A DNA stretch of 64,000 nt, from positions 35,403,200 to 35,467,199 of the forward strand of contig CM037843.1 in assembly GCA_021234535.1 (NCBI GenBank), in the 5' to 3' direction. The translations under genes were made by a program, and so were the position numbers. Below the pieces are notes generated by a model. That model was not told the DNA's origin, did no database searches, and saw nothing but the letters and a program-made list of their open reading frames with translations. Of the stretch, positions 37,148 through 49,000 are shown one piece after another. The first letter of the stretch is position 1; the number at the start of each line of letters is the position of its first letter. Source of the stretch: Stichopus chloronotus. Lineage: Eukaryota; Echinodermata; Holothuroidea; Aspidochirotida; Stichopodidae.

Positions 37148-37616
37148 CGTATTACGCTTTATCTCTGTCAAACGGCGATCAGGTTCTTATAATCTGGCCG
37201 TCCCTTGGTGCCAACAGAATATGTTTATCATACTTGTTGCAGATGCTTTTCGAATTTCCTTTAACGAGTGGCCTTCAATTGATTCTCGAAAAAGATTTGA
37301 GTCGAAGCATTTAACCCCAACAACTGTATCTTTGACGTCACTGCACAACCAGGCCAGTCAATTTTCAGCTTGATGACGTCTCCGTGTAAACAAATCTAGC
37401 AGATCCAGAGCTACAGACGCGTTGAACTGAGACTGGCATCACTATGACATCTGAGAATAGTTTCGCAAGCTGTCCATGTAAAGAGATCAGTATGAGGATT
37501 TGTTATTAAGCACAGCAGACACAAAATTATTCCGTTGTTCTTCTTGTATACATCATTAAACGACTTTAACAAATCCAAGATGTATACATTCAAGAGGTGC
37601 AAGGCTCTGAGGATAA

Positions 37617-37981
37617 GAAAGCCTATTAGTGCCATCTATATAAATGTTTTTAATTTGTAATAACAGATAAATAATCTGTAACAACCGATTGTTAATCTGG
37701 AATTACATATTATTAATCTGGATTCAAAAATTACTTACAAAATAAAGTGTGAGTGCTATCTATATAAACATTTTTAATCTGGAATTACAGATTAATAATC
37801 TGAATTAACAGATTAGTAATCTGTAATAACAGATTAACAATCTGTAAATACAAATTATCAATATGTAATACCTGTAACAGATTAACAATCTGTTATTTCA
37901 GATTAATATTCTGTTATTACAAATTATTAATCTGTTATTACAGATTGAAAATATTTATATAGATGGCACTAATAGGCTTTC
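37617..37981. mobile_element. 365-bp TIR fold-back element with AT-rich palindromic interior
   Basis: The ends are 29-bp perfect inverted repeats, starting GAAAGCCTATTAGTGCCATC at 37617 and mirrored at 37981. The interior is built of repeated AACAGATTAATAATCTG-type palindromes. A second copy of the subterminal block (GTGCTATCTATATAAACATT) at about 37752 shows internal duplication. GGATA lies just outside the left end and again a few bases beyond the right end, a possible but unproven target duplication. No coding capacity. Confidence 0.88.
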
Positions 37982-40094
37982 GTACGGATACGGCCTTGCT
38001 GCCATTCTTTCATTACCGCTTGTACGTGCATGCAGAAATAGCTAATGTGATTAGCTCAAGCAGTGTATGCATTCTCTTTCCAAACCTCACAGACTTCATT
38101 TTACTTTCCGCATGTAAGTCTCTAGTCTAGTCAGGAAAAATGATCATCCTCCCTTTTAGAACAACGTGACTCTCAATCACGTCAAAATGTTGCTATTGAT
38201 TTGGGGGAGGGGAGGTGGTGGTGTCTTAAGTTGACCGGGAGACGGAATATCAGTAAGCATAAGCTCAAGTAACTATTGTATGATGTTTCATACTTTCGTA
38301 TCTACCCTTTTCAACCCCAGTCTGAACCCGTGTCGTGGACACAGGTATAAAGTTTTCAGTCTCGAACAATCCCCCACGTACCCTCCCTACCCACGTCTCA
38401 TCTACGCCAGACTACATCTACGACACTGGTATACTGGAATTCCACTGAATGAACGGTTGTCATAACCTCGTATATACTTCTTTAACACACCTCTTTCATG
38501 TTGCCACACCCAGGGTCGGCTTTTTTCTCAATAGTTATGCTGTTGAAATTTGACACGGATTTTTAAAAGTACTTTTTTTCAATATGCAGGCTAGTACTTT
38601 GATTATCTGCTACACTGTTACTTTTCGGAAAAGACGTTTTCGGTTTCTATTCCCACGTGGTTGCTATGGCGGTTTAAGCTATGATGAGAATCTACGGAAA
38701 TCTAGCGTGTCGCTCAGAAATGTTTCACGGTGAACAACTAATCAAATTTTCAATACTTTTGGTTGATATAACTCCTTCGCAGCAGTTATAGATCAATATA
38801 TAGTGGAACAAATTAGCTGAATAAATTGCTGTTTTGTTGTTCTTGTCAAATCGTCTTCAATTTAGAGCTGTTGACGAACGGTTCAATATGGAACAACAGT
38901 TTGTGGAGCAGGCAGGCTCGGTTAGGCTGTAGGCTGAGAGAGCTGTCGTTTCATCCTTACACGGCATACAGTCTCCATGTACTTACACGTTGACATGTTC
39001 ATTCTTTAATTAATATAGACCATAGTTTTCTGCATCGATCTGCATGGGCGTCATACGGATTTTAGTTTGGAGTGTTATATTGGCATCAGTAGATCCCAAA
39101 ATATTGTAAAAATTGCAACTAAAGCAGGGAGTATCTTCGAAATATCTCAGTTGATAATAACACCGAAGCAAATGCTCACGTGACCGAGGTTTCTTCTATC
39201 AGTTTGTTACGATCACCAAAGTTGTAAAACCCAAATTTGTGTGTGTGTGTCATACTTATGATAAATTACGGACTTTAAAATCTCAGTAAGAGGACGAAAA
39301 CTAGACTGTTGGGGGCAGGAAATATCCCAGTGACTGAAGCTGAACTACACAGTTAGATTTTTTTTTCATTTTTAATTTAACCGGCTTTATATTGAAAACC
39401 AAGTAAACATTGATGAAATGAACGGGCTTTTAGGGTAACTTCTTTGCAAAACTTTTTTTCTGGAAAGGGGGATGTCAAATCTTAGAGTACACGGACAGTT
39501 ACACTTTATTCTGTCACGTGATTGTCGGCATTTGTTGAATGATGATTTTGACTGTTAGTGACTATGTGTAGGCCTATATATCTATTAAGTACTCAAAAGA
39601 CGTTATGGTAAAGTCGATCCTCTAAGCTTTTTTTTTCTCAGTACGTTCTACTTGAAAGAACAAGCCAAGGCGGTCGAGTTATTAAATTTCTAATGTCACA
39701 TTTTTATATATTAGAATGTGTCAGGTTAATCCCACTACCATTTCGATTTTTCATTGCGTGAGGAACTTATCAAGGATATCGTTGCGATTTGCAGGAACTT
39801 CAATACCACGCCTGACGTTCCATTCCTTTGCTTCATCATGGCAAAATTGACACAACAAATTTTTCAAAGATTGCGATACTCAAAATAAATTATTTTAAAG
39901 AATTCTTCATCAAATTAAAAGTTCCAAATTCTGAAAAACTCATGAATGATCCACCAAACCCAGAAACCTCTTTGATGTCTTAATGTGCTCTAACTTCTCT
40001 CCAGTAATGTGTCGCAATCAAAAGGGAGCCCAAAATTCAGTATCAATGCCAACTGTATTCCCTATGTACTTTGTCTAACCCTAGATGGTCCAAA

Positions 40095-40225
40095 TGCCCT
40101 CTGAAGTTCAGCGGTGGTGTGGGTGCATCCTTTCTTGGGAGGGGAGAAACTCAACTACCGCCCATCACTTACATGGCAGCTAAATTGTTGGAAGACTATC
40201 TAAGCGGAGCGCCACCATCGTTGTT
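40095..40225. repeat. dispersed repeat with GGAGCRCCAYCATC core, copy 2
   Basis: Homologous to 31300-31420 over most of its length, as described there. Its flanks do not match, so the shared part is a short mobile or duplicated unit. Confidence 0.55.
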
Positions 40226-42816
40226 ATCAGAAAATGTTTGGATAAAAATACCCCTAGATCCACGCTCCTGAGGCGCCCTTTCACTCTTGTGGCGCCCCAG
40301 TAAACCTCCTCTTCCTCAACACCCACGTACCGCTTTCCATGATCCTCCCTCTCTGCATTTGTTCCACATCATAGTATACAGCAAAGTTCTAAATGCTCAA
40401 CTATATGTCTCAGAGAAACCTGCAAATGTATAGTAACTGATTCGGGCCTATTTCGGTTTTTAACTTCTGCTCTACTTAGTTTAAGCCTAATAATAAAGAA
40501 AAGGGGGGGGGGGGGTGGTGGTGGAATTGATAAAAAGTTACAACAAAATTCAGACATTGTACTGAAGGGACGCCATTACAAATATGAAAATCAGATCATC
40601 CGTGGGGTAGTACAGGTAATAGCTCCATGAATAATACCCACTTGAAGGAAGACAAGTATAGCATCACTTATAGGAACCCATATCAATTAAATGCAAACGC
40701 AACTGAAAGTTGAGATTTTCCCCACGATTTTACGCATATATATATACAGTTAAGAAAGATGTGAAACTAAACTGTACCTTTTTGGTCGGGTTGATGGATT
40801 CTTGTGTTTCGTCAGAAATTTTATTTTTTTTAGTCAGTGTGCTAGTCCACTTATAATCTTTGCAGGAAACACATTAGACAGCAACTGAGACAGCATAATG
40901 AGAGGTTTACTCGTAACGACATATCCTCTTTTTAAAAAAAGGAAAGTTTTGTAAATCATTCACTACCCGGTCTTGTTTGTTCGTGTTCTCATAATATTCA
41001 GTTGACCGTGGTTGCATGTTCATTTTTTTTCCTTTTTCTTTTGCAGGTATGTCGCGTAATGATGTTCAAAAAGATCATGGCGTCATTAAGTCAGTCGAGC
41101 GACAAACGTCGGCTCTACAGCATGAGCACTCCAATGCAGAACATCAAAGTTGATGACATTGTGTGGGATGCAGTGGATCGTCATGCGTTGTATCGTCGAT
41201 GTGACTATACAAAGAGCTGCTTATAACTTATTATAAATCAGGGTAGCTCCAACAGAGCAATGCGGGCTGGCTTTGGCACAACATGTGGGAAGTATGCTGA
41301 TGTATTAAATAAAATTCTAAATCCATGCCTTAGTGGCAAGTCATTGTACTTTTTTGCAGAGGTCCATCATCTCATCAAAAAAAAATTATAAAAAGTTCAT
41401 AACTAGAGGAAATTCGCATGACTTTATCGAATGACATATATAGTGAAGGAATTTAATCTTCCAAGTACTACTGTGGATATTGACCATACCAAGTTGCTTG
41501 CCTCCTTGCAAAGCCACACATTAGATCTCAAGTTAGTTCTAAAGCTGACTGTACCTAACCCATCTCGTTCTGAGAAGACGAAAGCTTTCACGGACTATGA
41601 ATTTATTTAGTGAATCAGAGCAGGTCTAAGATATCTATTTCAGAAAAAAAAGATATATGACAATACATTTCCGACTACAGCGTGGTTTGTTGCTTTCTGT
41701 AACCGTCGGTTCGACATCTAGCTTTCATGCAGTAATGGCACATAGTAAGCATAATACTGAGGCAAGTTAGGCTATGTAGATGCTATGACTCACTTGAATT
41801 TGCCACCGGTTGGTTTCCTGAGAAAGTTGGTAAAGGTGTGTGGAAGTCTATTAATTCAAACAGGCACATGAAGTGTTGCCCTCCCAAGTTAATTATTGGC
41901 CTTTAAGATAAGTTACTTGGCAGTGGGATCCACTTCGGGAGGACCGCACGTTTTACCCAGAACTGTCTGGACTGAATTTTCTTTGGATGTATCAGAACTA
42001 GAAACCTTACCCCCAACAGCCATTGAATTAAAAAAATCTCTAAAAGATTTAACTATTTCGTAGTTTCAGAAACAACCTGAGCAAGAAAGTTATCAGGAAG
42101 ATGAATGAGATGTCCTGGCAGACTTTAAAGTCAGCCATCATCAAGATCAGTGGTATCATTGGAGAATGGTAATGAATTTGAATTTTTTGCTTGCACAGCA
42201 GAGCAGTTGTATTGAGTATGAGAGCAACAGCTTATGAGGGTACTGTTCATAAAGATAATCATAAAGAGTGGAAAAAATTGAGACAATTACTTGGAAACTA
42301 TACAAGTTACACATAAATGGCGTAGCTAAGATTTTTTTTGAGGGGTATGGAGAGGGGGATGGGGGAAGGGGGGGCTGAAAGTTTGGTGGGAACTTCTGTT
42401 TACTATCTAAGTGGAGGGCCATGGTTGTTGGAGTGTACCAAGAAAATTTGAGATTTTAATGCATCCCAGAAATTGCGCTTGGCAGGCTTAACTCGAGCCA
42501 TCCGATTTTGGTGAAAAATTGTAAAGTTTGATTTTAATTTTATTCTCAAACACATTTCTGCGAGGACGGATAAGTGTAGCTGGCTGGAACTTCAGATAAT
42601 CCCATTGTAATACACAAACAATGCCCTTGTTCTTGCAGTCACAAACTTTTGATTAACCATCATTGCACAAATATGAAAATCTTCTGTATTCAGACATTAA
42701 CAGTCACAGTCACACAGGTCCGGTTAACCTACTCACTCAAATGTTTCAGTAGTTTTGCGAGAAAAAGGAACTGACACGCCACAAAGTTTGGACTTAAAGG
42801 ACTATTCATCTTTGGC

Positions 42817-42890
42817 TTATCGTGTTTACAGGCAAGACGTACCATGCATATACATACACACCATCATGATTGCATAGATTCCTCAGGATA
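42817..42890. mobile_element. family B fragment, 3' part
   Basis: GGCTTATCGTGTTTACAGGC followed by a short CATACA tract and CATGATTGCATAGATTCCT matches the last core unit, microsatellite and first hairpin arm of family B. The second arm is missing. Confidence 0.6.
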
Positions 42891-43203
42891 ATGTCCAAAA
42901 TGGAAAGATTAAAAGCAATTTTAGGTATTTCGAAACAATATCTCCAACAGCAACTTCAACATCACTTGCATACGTTCCCTTCATTAATAAATTCACTTTA
43001 AAAAAAAATTGGAATTTATGGAATAAAAGTCAATTTTAAACAATCCAACACTCAGAACTGGCTATTTACCCTGGGGATGGAAACAGTTTAATTAAAATAC
43101 AAGGCATGTTGCTCTTGGGATTGATGTGATATGAAGATGTCAAAGTGACACTTGACTCTGTGAAATGAAAGCAAATTGTAACTTAAAAAAGCGGAATAGC
43201 AGA

Positions 43204-44423
43204 TGTAACGTCGCCTACGGTTCGTCGGGATCTCGATACCAATAGAGGGTAACTAATTGCTTAAGTCGTAAATCCACAAATAAAAGAGAAGAAAACATAG
43301 TATTTTGAGTTTGGAAAATAGCCTTACTTGAGGTGTTTATTGAAGAAATTGTTTCGAAAGTACAATCAGTGAGTAATCAAAACTTTACAATTAATCCGGG
43401 AATTATCAAGCATTGTGTTGCAGTGCATCAGTTTTCGTGCGTCTCTGACATCAACTCGTGCGTTACTGGCGTTGGTTCACGTGCGCAACCGGCGGCAAGT
43501 CCCCGTGCGTAACCGGTGTCTCCCCCGTGTGTCACTGGAGTTGATGCACGTGCGTGAGGGGCATCAAATCTCCGTGCGTAACAGGCGTCTCCCCGTGCGT
43601 CACTGGCAATGGTGCACTGCGTAACCGGCGTCAATTCTCCGTGCGTAACAGGCGTCTTCTCGTGCGTCACTGACTTTGGGGCACGTGCATAACCGGCGTC
43701 AATTCTAAGTCCACCCTGACTCCTTGAGTTCTGCCTTGGGCCAACCTCCCGGCCCCAAATCCGTACCAGTACCATCAAACTCTGGAACTTACTGTACCTA
43801 GGATTCTCGAAAATCAAGCCAAAATCAAGCCTTAGTGCCTTCTTGTCGGTAGTTTCAAGTTCCGCGCGGAAAGAGCCACTGCCTCCCGCTATACCTGCGC
43901 CTTAATCCTCCCCGACTCCCCGAGCTCTGCCAGGGGTCCAAAATCCCGGCCGCAAATCCGTACCAGTACCACCATCCCTGGAATTTTCTGTACCTAGGAT
44001 TACTGAGCTCCCTCGAGTCTTAGACTTAGAAAAAGAAGAGCTTTCTTATCGTGCATAACTGTGTTTCCCTCCGTAGGGGCTTCACTTAGTGTAGGTCTTG
44101 ATTGTATCGCGTCCTGTCTCGGAGAGCCGTGAACATGTGGCCTACGTGACTTCTCTTTCTTCCGTGCGCGTCGTTGGGTCAGAGGTCAAAGTATATAAAA
44201 AACAACTCACAACCACGTGCGGGACCATGACAACGGGTCGGGAGATGAGAACAGAACACAGGAAAGGGAGGAAACGCTAGCGAGGGGAGTTAAACATACT
44301 TTACACAAAAATAGATTAACGTTGGGTAAAACAGGAAACGAGCACCAAAATAAAAAAAACAGACATAGGCTCTGAACTGGTTCTCTCTTTCTGTATTAAC
44401 AATATATACACTACGGCGCTACA
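43204..44423 (-). repeat. 3' LTR, 1220 bp
   Basis: Same TG...CA ends as the 5' LTR. It keeps the segment lost from the other LTR (about 44160-44197), which contains a TATATA box on either strand and GGGTCAGAGGTCA at 44176-44188, a DR1-type arrangement of two half-sites. Confidence 0.93.
43437..43705. repeat. GC-rich tandem repeat inside the 3' LTR
   Basis: About four units of roughly 60-67 bp, each with CGTGCGTAACCGGCGTC, CGTGCGTCACTGGC and GTGCACGTGCG. The repeat gives runs of CACGTG (E-box) sites. The matching array in the other LTR (49256-49460) has fewer units. Confidence 0.8.
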
Positions 44424-44436
44424 CTACCCCCTTCTT
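44424..44436 (-). promoter_or_regulatory. polypurine tract
   Basis: AAGAAGGGGG followed by TAG lies directly before the TGTAGCGCC start of the 3' LTR on the minus strand. Position and composition fit the plus-strand primer of reverse transcription. Confidence 0.85.
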
Positions 44437-44505
44437 ACAGAAAATGCGTCCAGCATTTTGTTCATATGTACATGTAAAGCTTCCGTTTTTCTTTTATTCT
44501 TTTGA

Positions 44506-45216
44506 TCAGTTACTCTCTTGTCCTTTCGGCTGAGTCACGACTTCTCTTATGTCCTCCTCCAGAACTCTGCCGTCAGGAAACGTGAGGAGTTTTGTGGTTC
44601 TTCTCAACATCAGCCCGTTCTCCAACTTGTACTCGTATCTCCGGACATCTCTTTGAAGGGCGGTATCTCGCTCGCTCTCGGCCTTCTTAATTTCACCCAC
44701 AGTTTCTGCATCGTCGTTGCCTGGATCGCAAAGAGTATCAGGCGTCTTAGGAACGTCAATGGAAAGAGCGTCGTCCTCGGCGTTGTTTTCGAAAGTGACA
44801 TCTCCTTCCCTATGATCCTTCTCGGAGCGTGACTTTCCCTGTGCCTCAGTTGCGTCAACTTCCAGCACGTCTTTCTTTCTACCTTCCTTTCTTCTTTCTC
44901 GTTCTCCTGGATGTGGCCCCGTCTTCATCCCAGAGCTGTCCTTGCGATGCCTGTCTAACTCGCTGTGATGGACCCTATCACGGTGACGATGGAGTGCCTT
45001 ACGATCTGTCGCGTAACTGTAGTCCTCACACTGCCATCTCCGGGATTGATGCTGGTCCCTGACGTGTTGTCGCAAAGAGTCCATGGCAACAAAACGCAGA
45101 CCACACTCTCGGCATCTAAACTCTGTTGTGTACATCGACTTCACTCTCGAATATGTTCGGCTTAGGGACTTGACGACCCTTCTATCTGGGGATCTACTCT
45201 TTCTTGTTGGTGCCAT
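44506..45216 (-). CDS. extra 3' frame: C2H2 zinc-finger protein (236 aa) of the retrotransposon
   Basis: From the ATG at 45216 an open frame of 236 codons runs to 44506. It starts MAPTRKSRSPDRRVVKSLSR. Residues about 35-56 form a canonical C2H2 finger (C-x2-C-x12-H-x4-H, CRECGLRFVAMDSLRQHVRD). A second finger (about 63-83) has Tyr in place of its second Cys and a spacing one short, so it should not fold normally. The rest is Arg/Lys/Glu-rich and ends ENGLMLRRTTKLLTFPDGRV plus a short tail. The same frame is open upstream to 45630 through the integrase tail. A strong acceptor (TTGTTCTTCCAG|, 45226) sits 9 nt before the ATG, suggesting expression from a spliced RNA in the env position. Confidence 0.75.
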   Translation of the reverse strand: MAPTRKSRSPDRRVVKSLSRTYSRVKSMYTTEFRCRECGLRFVAMDSLRQHVRDQHQSRRWQCEDYSYATDRKALHRHRDRVHHSELDRHRKDSSGMKTGPHPGERERRKEGRKKDVLEVDATEAQGKSRSEKDHREGDVTFENNAEDDALSIDVPKTPDTLCDPGNDDAETVGEIKKAESERDTALQRDVRRYEYKLENGLMLRRTTKLLTFPDGRVLEEDIREVVTQPKGQESN

Positions 45217-45225
45217 GTCTGTTAT

Positions 45226-45248
45226 CTGGAAGAACAACCAGAAATAGA
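45226..45248 (-). promoter_or_regulatory. candidate splice acceptor for the zinc-finger frame
   Basis: On the minus strand a pyrimidine-rich run (TATTTCTGGTTGTTCTTCCAG) ends in AG at 45226, nine bases before the MAPTRK start. Errantiviral env genes use a comparable spliced RNA. No matching donor in the leader was identified. Confidence 0.5.
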
Positions 45249-45719
45249 ACAATATGTTAGAAATGTTCGGATACTGTTCAACTCCCTCCCAGCCGTATCT
45301 GTCTGGGGGTTTCCAACTCCTTTTTGGCCTAACTTGTGTAGCACCTCCCACCGCACCATCCCTGTGTGATGTTTTGTCGTCACATATCCCCTGCGAATCA
45401 CCTCCTACTGCCTGGCTAAGAGATTCACCTCTTTCATCTATGTCGGCAGTCCTACTCTCTACGTCACCGTAATCACTCTTATCAAATTCGTCTTCCATGG
45501 TACCCCCTGAGTCACCCCCTTCCCGATGTCGATTCCTGTTCATAGGCTTTGTCCACAGTGGCAGGTTGGTCCCCTCGTAACGTCGGATGCGATTGAAATG
45601 GACAATTATGGGTTTTTGCATCGCACTCATCTGGACTCTGTACGGTACATCGTTGATCCTATTTAGGATTTGGAAAGGCCTCTTCTACGGTCGGTGTAAC
45701 TTTGGCGATTTTCCTTTTC

Positions 45720-46690
45720 CTACAGCAGGGAGATATACCCCAACCCTTCACCTTCTTCGAACCTTTCCAAACTGCCACGGCGGTCAGCGACGTCTTTGTG
45801 TCTCCCCACACTACTATCAATGTGACTCCGAGCAGGTTCGGTAATATTCTTTAACCTTAGCCGTAAGTTCTCGACAAAGTCTGGATATTTGACTTCGCCC
45901 TCAACTCCCGGGGTAGACCAGATGCAATCTAGGGGTGTCCTCATTTGTCTTCCAAACATAATCTCGTCAGGACTAAATCCTGTAGCTTCGTGCACTGCAG
46001 AGTTGTAGGCCATGTTCAAGTAGGGGAGCCATCGATCCCAATCCCGCTGATTAGGAGCCACGACAACAGCTAGCATGGACTCGAGTGTCCTGTTAAACTT
46101 CTCAACCATACCATCCGACTGTGGGTGATAAGCAGTGGTTCTGGTTTTCGAAACACCCAACAGCTGACACACGTGCTGGAAGAGCGTCGATTCAAACTGT
46201 CTCCCTTGATCAGAATGGAGCTCTCCGGGGATTCCCCAACGACACACGAATTCCTCCACGAACACTCTGGCAACGGTGGTGGCTTCCTGGTTTTTCATCG
46301 GCACCGCCTCGGTCCACTTAGAAAAGTAGTCAGATATAACAAGTATGTATTTGTTTCCGTCTTCTGTAATGGGTGACCGTCCCATTATGTCTATTGCAAC
46401 TCGCTGTAGAGGTTCCCCAGCGTTGTAAGTTTTGAGCTTTCCTTTTCTTCGGAGTTTAGGTTCTTTCCTTGATTGACAAAGGTCACACTGCTTGCACCAA
46501 CCCTCTACATCTTTTCGGTAACCACTCCAGTTACATCTTTTACGAATCCTGCAAACAGTCTTTCTGGCCATAAGATGTCCGGACACAGGGCTCGAGTGCG
46601 CCAACTCCCATACAGCATGTTTCAGTTCTTCAGGGACAACAAATTGACCTTTGAACGTGTTGCCGTCTTCTGATTCGAATTTACGATAGC
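45720..46690 (-). pseudogene. pol: integrase with HHCC and DDE core
   Basis: The N-terminal HHCC zinc site (H...GHLMARK ... CKQCDLC) is followed by the catalytic core with D in VAIDIMG, D in LHSDQGRQFES and E in HPQSDGMVEKFNRTL, then WLPYLNMAYNSAVHEATGFS. All three catalytic residues remain. The frame ends at a stop at 45720. The C-terminal part continues in another frame after an in-frame TAG and a shift. Confidence 0.9.
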
Positions 46691-46700
46691 GTTGTCCTTC

Positions 46701-47215
46701 TTATAGGTACATACTATCCCACTGTATTGCCTCAATCTTTGCTGGATCGGTAATGATCCCTTTCGTGGCAACTACATGTCCAAGAAACTCTACCTGCTTT
46801 TTAGACAACTTGCACTTGTTCGCAGACAACTTCAGTCCTGCGTGAGTCAGCCGCTTCAGAACCTCCCTTAGATGTGGAATGTGTTCTTCGAACGACGGTG
46901 CGTGTACAATGATATCGTCCAGGTACACAGGACAAATGTCCCACCTCAATCCGCCGAGGACTCTTTCCATAAGACGTTCGAATGTGGCCGGGGCATTGCA
47001 TAACCCGAATGGCCTGACACAGAATTGGTAGAAGCCTCTAAGGGTGACGAACGCTGTCTTTCCTCTATCTTTTTCTTCGACTTCTATCTGCCAGTAACCA
47101 CTAGCAAGATCAAGGGTCGAATACCATGTCGCACCACCCAATCTGTCTAATGAATAGGCGATCCTCGGCAGTGGATAGGAATCTTTTTCCGTGACATTAT
47201 TCACCTTCCGATATA
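46701..47215 (-). pseudogene. pol: reverse transcriptase palm, truncated
   Basis: Continues RT in a shifted frame through YPLPRI, TLDLASGYWQI, FGLCNAPATF and the catalytic YLDDI to HVVATKGI, then hits a stop soon after KIEAIQW. The connection and RNase H domain expected next are missing and integrase begins within about 100 bp, so several hundred bases have been deleted. Confidence 0.88.
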
Positions 47216-48230
47216 ATCTACGCAAAAGCGAAGGGATCCATCTTTCTTTTTCACGAGGACAATCGGGGAAGACCACTGGCCACTTGATGGTTCAACCACT
47301 CCACTAGACAGCATATCATCTAATATCGTGCTAGCTTCTTCTTGCTTATGCATTGGGAGCCTTCGAGCTGGTTGTTTAATTGGTCGGTTTGCTCCTGTTT
47401 TGATTTCATGTTGGACAACCCCGGTTCTCCCCAAATCCGACGATCCCAGAACTGCTTCTGCTTCTCGTCTAAATGCTCTACAGAGCTTTGACAAAGCGTG
47501 AGTGGATATGTTGGACTCCGGATTAACCAGCAGGTTCTCATCACACTGTGTATCGTAACAGTTGTCCAGGTGGGAAACTTCTTCTGCTTCCTCGCAAGTC
47601 GCCAAAGTCGTTGACTTGTAAATAGTCACTGGCTGTATCGACAGGTTAGCAATCCGGACGGGTACCCTTCCGTCGCTCATATCAGAGAATGACCGAGCCA
47701 CCAGAATCCCCTTCTTGTCTGTAAACATTTTCGAAGGCTCCACAAGGCCCATCCTTGTGGACATTGGAGGATTCTCAACCTTCCCCGTGATGACCAATTC
47801 ACTATTCGGTGGTAAACAGATTGTTTCTTCGGAAGTTATCCTGCGGACGGGTGAACTAGAGTCCTGAGTATGCGGCAAAGTATTCTGAAGCTCCTCGGCG
47901 ATCCACGCCTTTCTCCTCCGGACTTCAATAACAAAGCTATTGTCTCCCAAGAAACCAAGTCCCAGAATACAATCGGTATCAATATCTGCCATCAGGAAGT
48001 TCTGCTCTTTTATTCTGTGTTTCATTGTTACGCGAAAATTCACAAGTCCGTGCACCGGGACAGGTTTGCCATCGGCAAGGGTTATGTTGTCATCCACCCT
48101 CCTGGGTACCAATCGCTCTTCTTGTGGAAGTCTGCTAAGTAGGCCTTTGTCAATGACGGACATGTCCGCACCTGTATCTACCAGACATGGCACGATTATG
48201 TCTTCGATTTGCAAGTCCAAAAATATGCCA
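47216..48230 (-). pseudogene. pol: aspartic protease and start of reverse transcriptase
   Basis: An open frame of about 340 codons. The protease active site LVDTGADMSVI and a flap region ending in ILGLGFL are intact. Linker and RT fingers follow (SSGVVEPSSGQWSSPIVLVK, KKDGSLRFCVDY). A frameshift near 47215 breaks it from the rest of RT. Its frame differs from gag, so gag-pol frameshifting or a separate translation mode would have applied. Confidence 0.85.
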
Positions 48231-48256
48231 TCTCTCTTTCGGAGTCGTTTGCCTAC

Positions 48257-48990
48257 TCATACGGAAACAGGAACGGGCCTTGTTAAGACTCCTGCCGAGT
48301 GCTGGCCCCTTTCGCTCGGCAGACTGTTGTTTACCTGGGACTCCTCTTTTGGTTTCTGTGAAGTCAGCTGTCCTTGGGGACAATCCCTTCTAAAGTGACC
48401 GCTAACTCCACATCTCCGACAACTGTTGGGTGGCCTTTCATCTCCATCCCCTTTTGCACTACCCCGATTTTTGGGCGATTTGGGACTTCTGTTCGCTGCC
48501 AGGGCTACCTTCAGTTTCCCCATTTCCTTAGTCAGATTAAGTATCACCGCTCTTAGATCTTCCATGCTACTAGTCTGACCTTCTGATGTCTCACCATGAG
48601 AGTCCGCGCCGCTTTTCGCATTACTCTTCTCTACTTGAGTTCTAGTCCCTTGTGCACCGTTCGGGTTATTCAGCGTTCTGACTGCCTTGCGCTGGGGGAA
48701 CGTTCGTTGTCTCTCGACCGTGTAGAAGGCCTCTAGTTCCAACGCTGCTTGTACTGCCTCGTCCAGACTCCTAGTTCGTGCTTGGTGAACGCCCAGTCTG
48801 GTCTCTGGTTCATCCAATGCATCGATGAAATGATCCCAGCCAAGAGATCTAGCAAGTCCCAGGTGGCGCCAGGATATGCAGTACGTGTCAGTCGTTTGAT
48901 GTCAATCAGGAGCCACTCTGAATCTCCGTCTCCATGATGGGAAAGTTCCCTCGGCTCCGAGAGTCCGGTTAGACTGTTCTGTAAATCCAT
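48257..48990 (-). pseudogene. gag remnant with CCHC zinc knuckle
   Basis: The frame opens about 30 nt after the primer site, at 48990 or shortly before, and shifts frame near 48840. It ends at 48257 after a single knuckle of the form C-x2-C-x4-H-x4-C (CRRCGVSGHFRRDC). Only about 50 codons separate the start from the region that normally ends the capsid, so most of matrix/capsid is deleted. Nucleic-acid binding could survive but particle assembly should not. Confidence 0.8.
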
Positions 48991-49000
48991 CGGTAACAAG

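Larger units (their letters stand above)
37982..43199. other. intergenic region left of the LTR retrotransposon
   Basis: Mostly unrecognised AT-rich sequence. It includes a dispersed-repeat copy (40095-40225), a G run (40504-40515) and a family B fragment (42817-42890). A 74-codon frame at 41002-41226 follows a TTTTTCTTTTGCAG acceptor-like site, but no partner exon or domain was found. Confidence 0.4.

Noticed and set aside
43428..43817. 129-codon Arg/Ala/Thr-rich frame in the LTR
   Set aside because: It is a translation of the LTR's GC-rich tandem repeat and has no counterpart of equal length in the other LTR.
46070..46376. Plus-strand and shifted frames across integrase and reverse transcriptase
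   Set aside because: They are shadows of the minus-strand pol domains, which carry the catalytic motifs.
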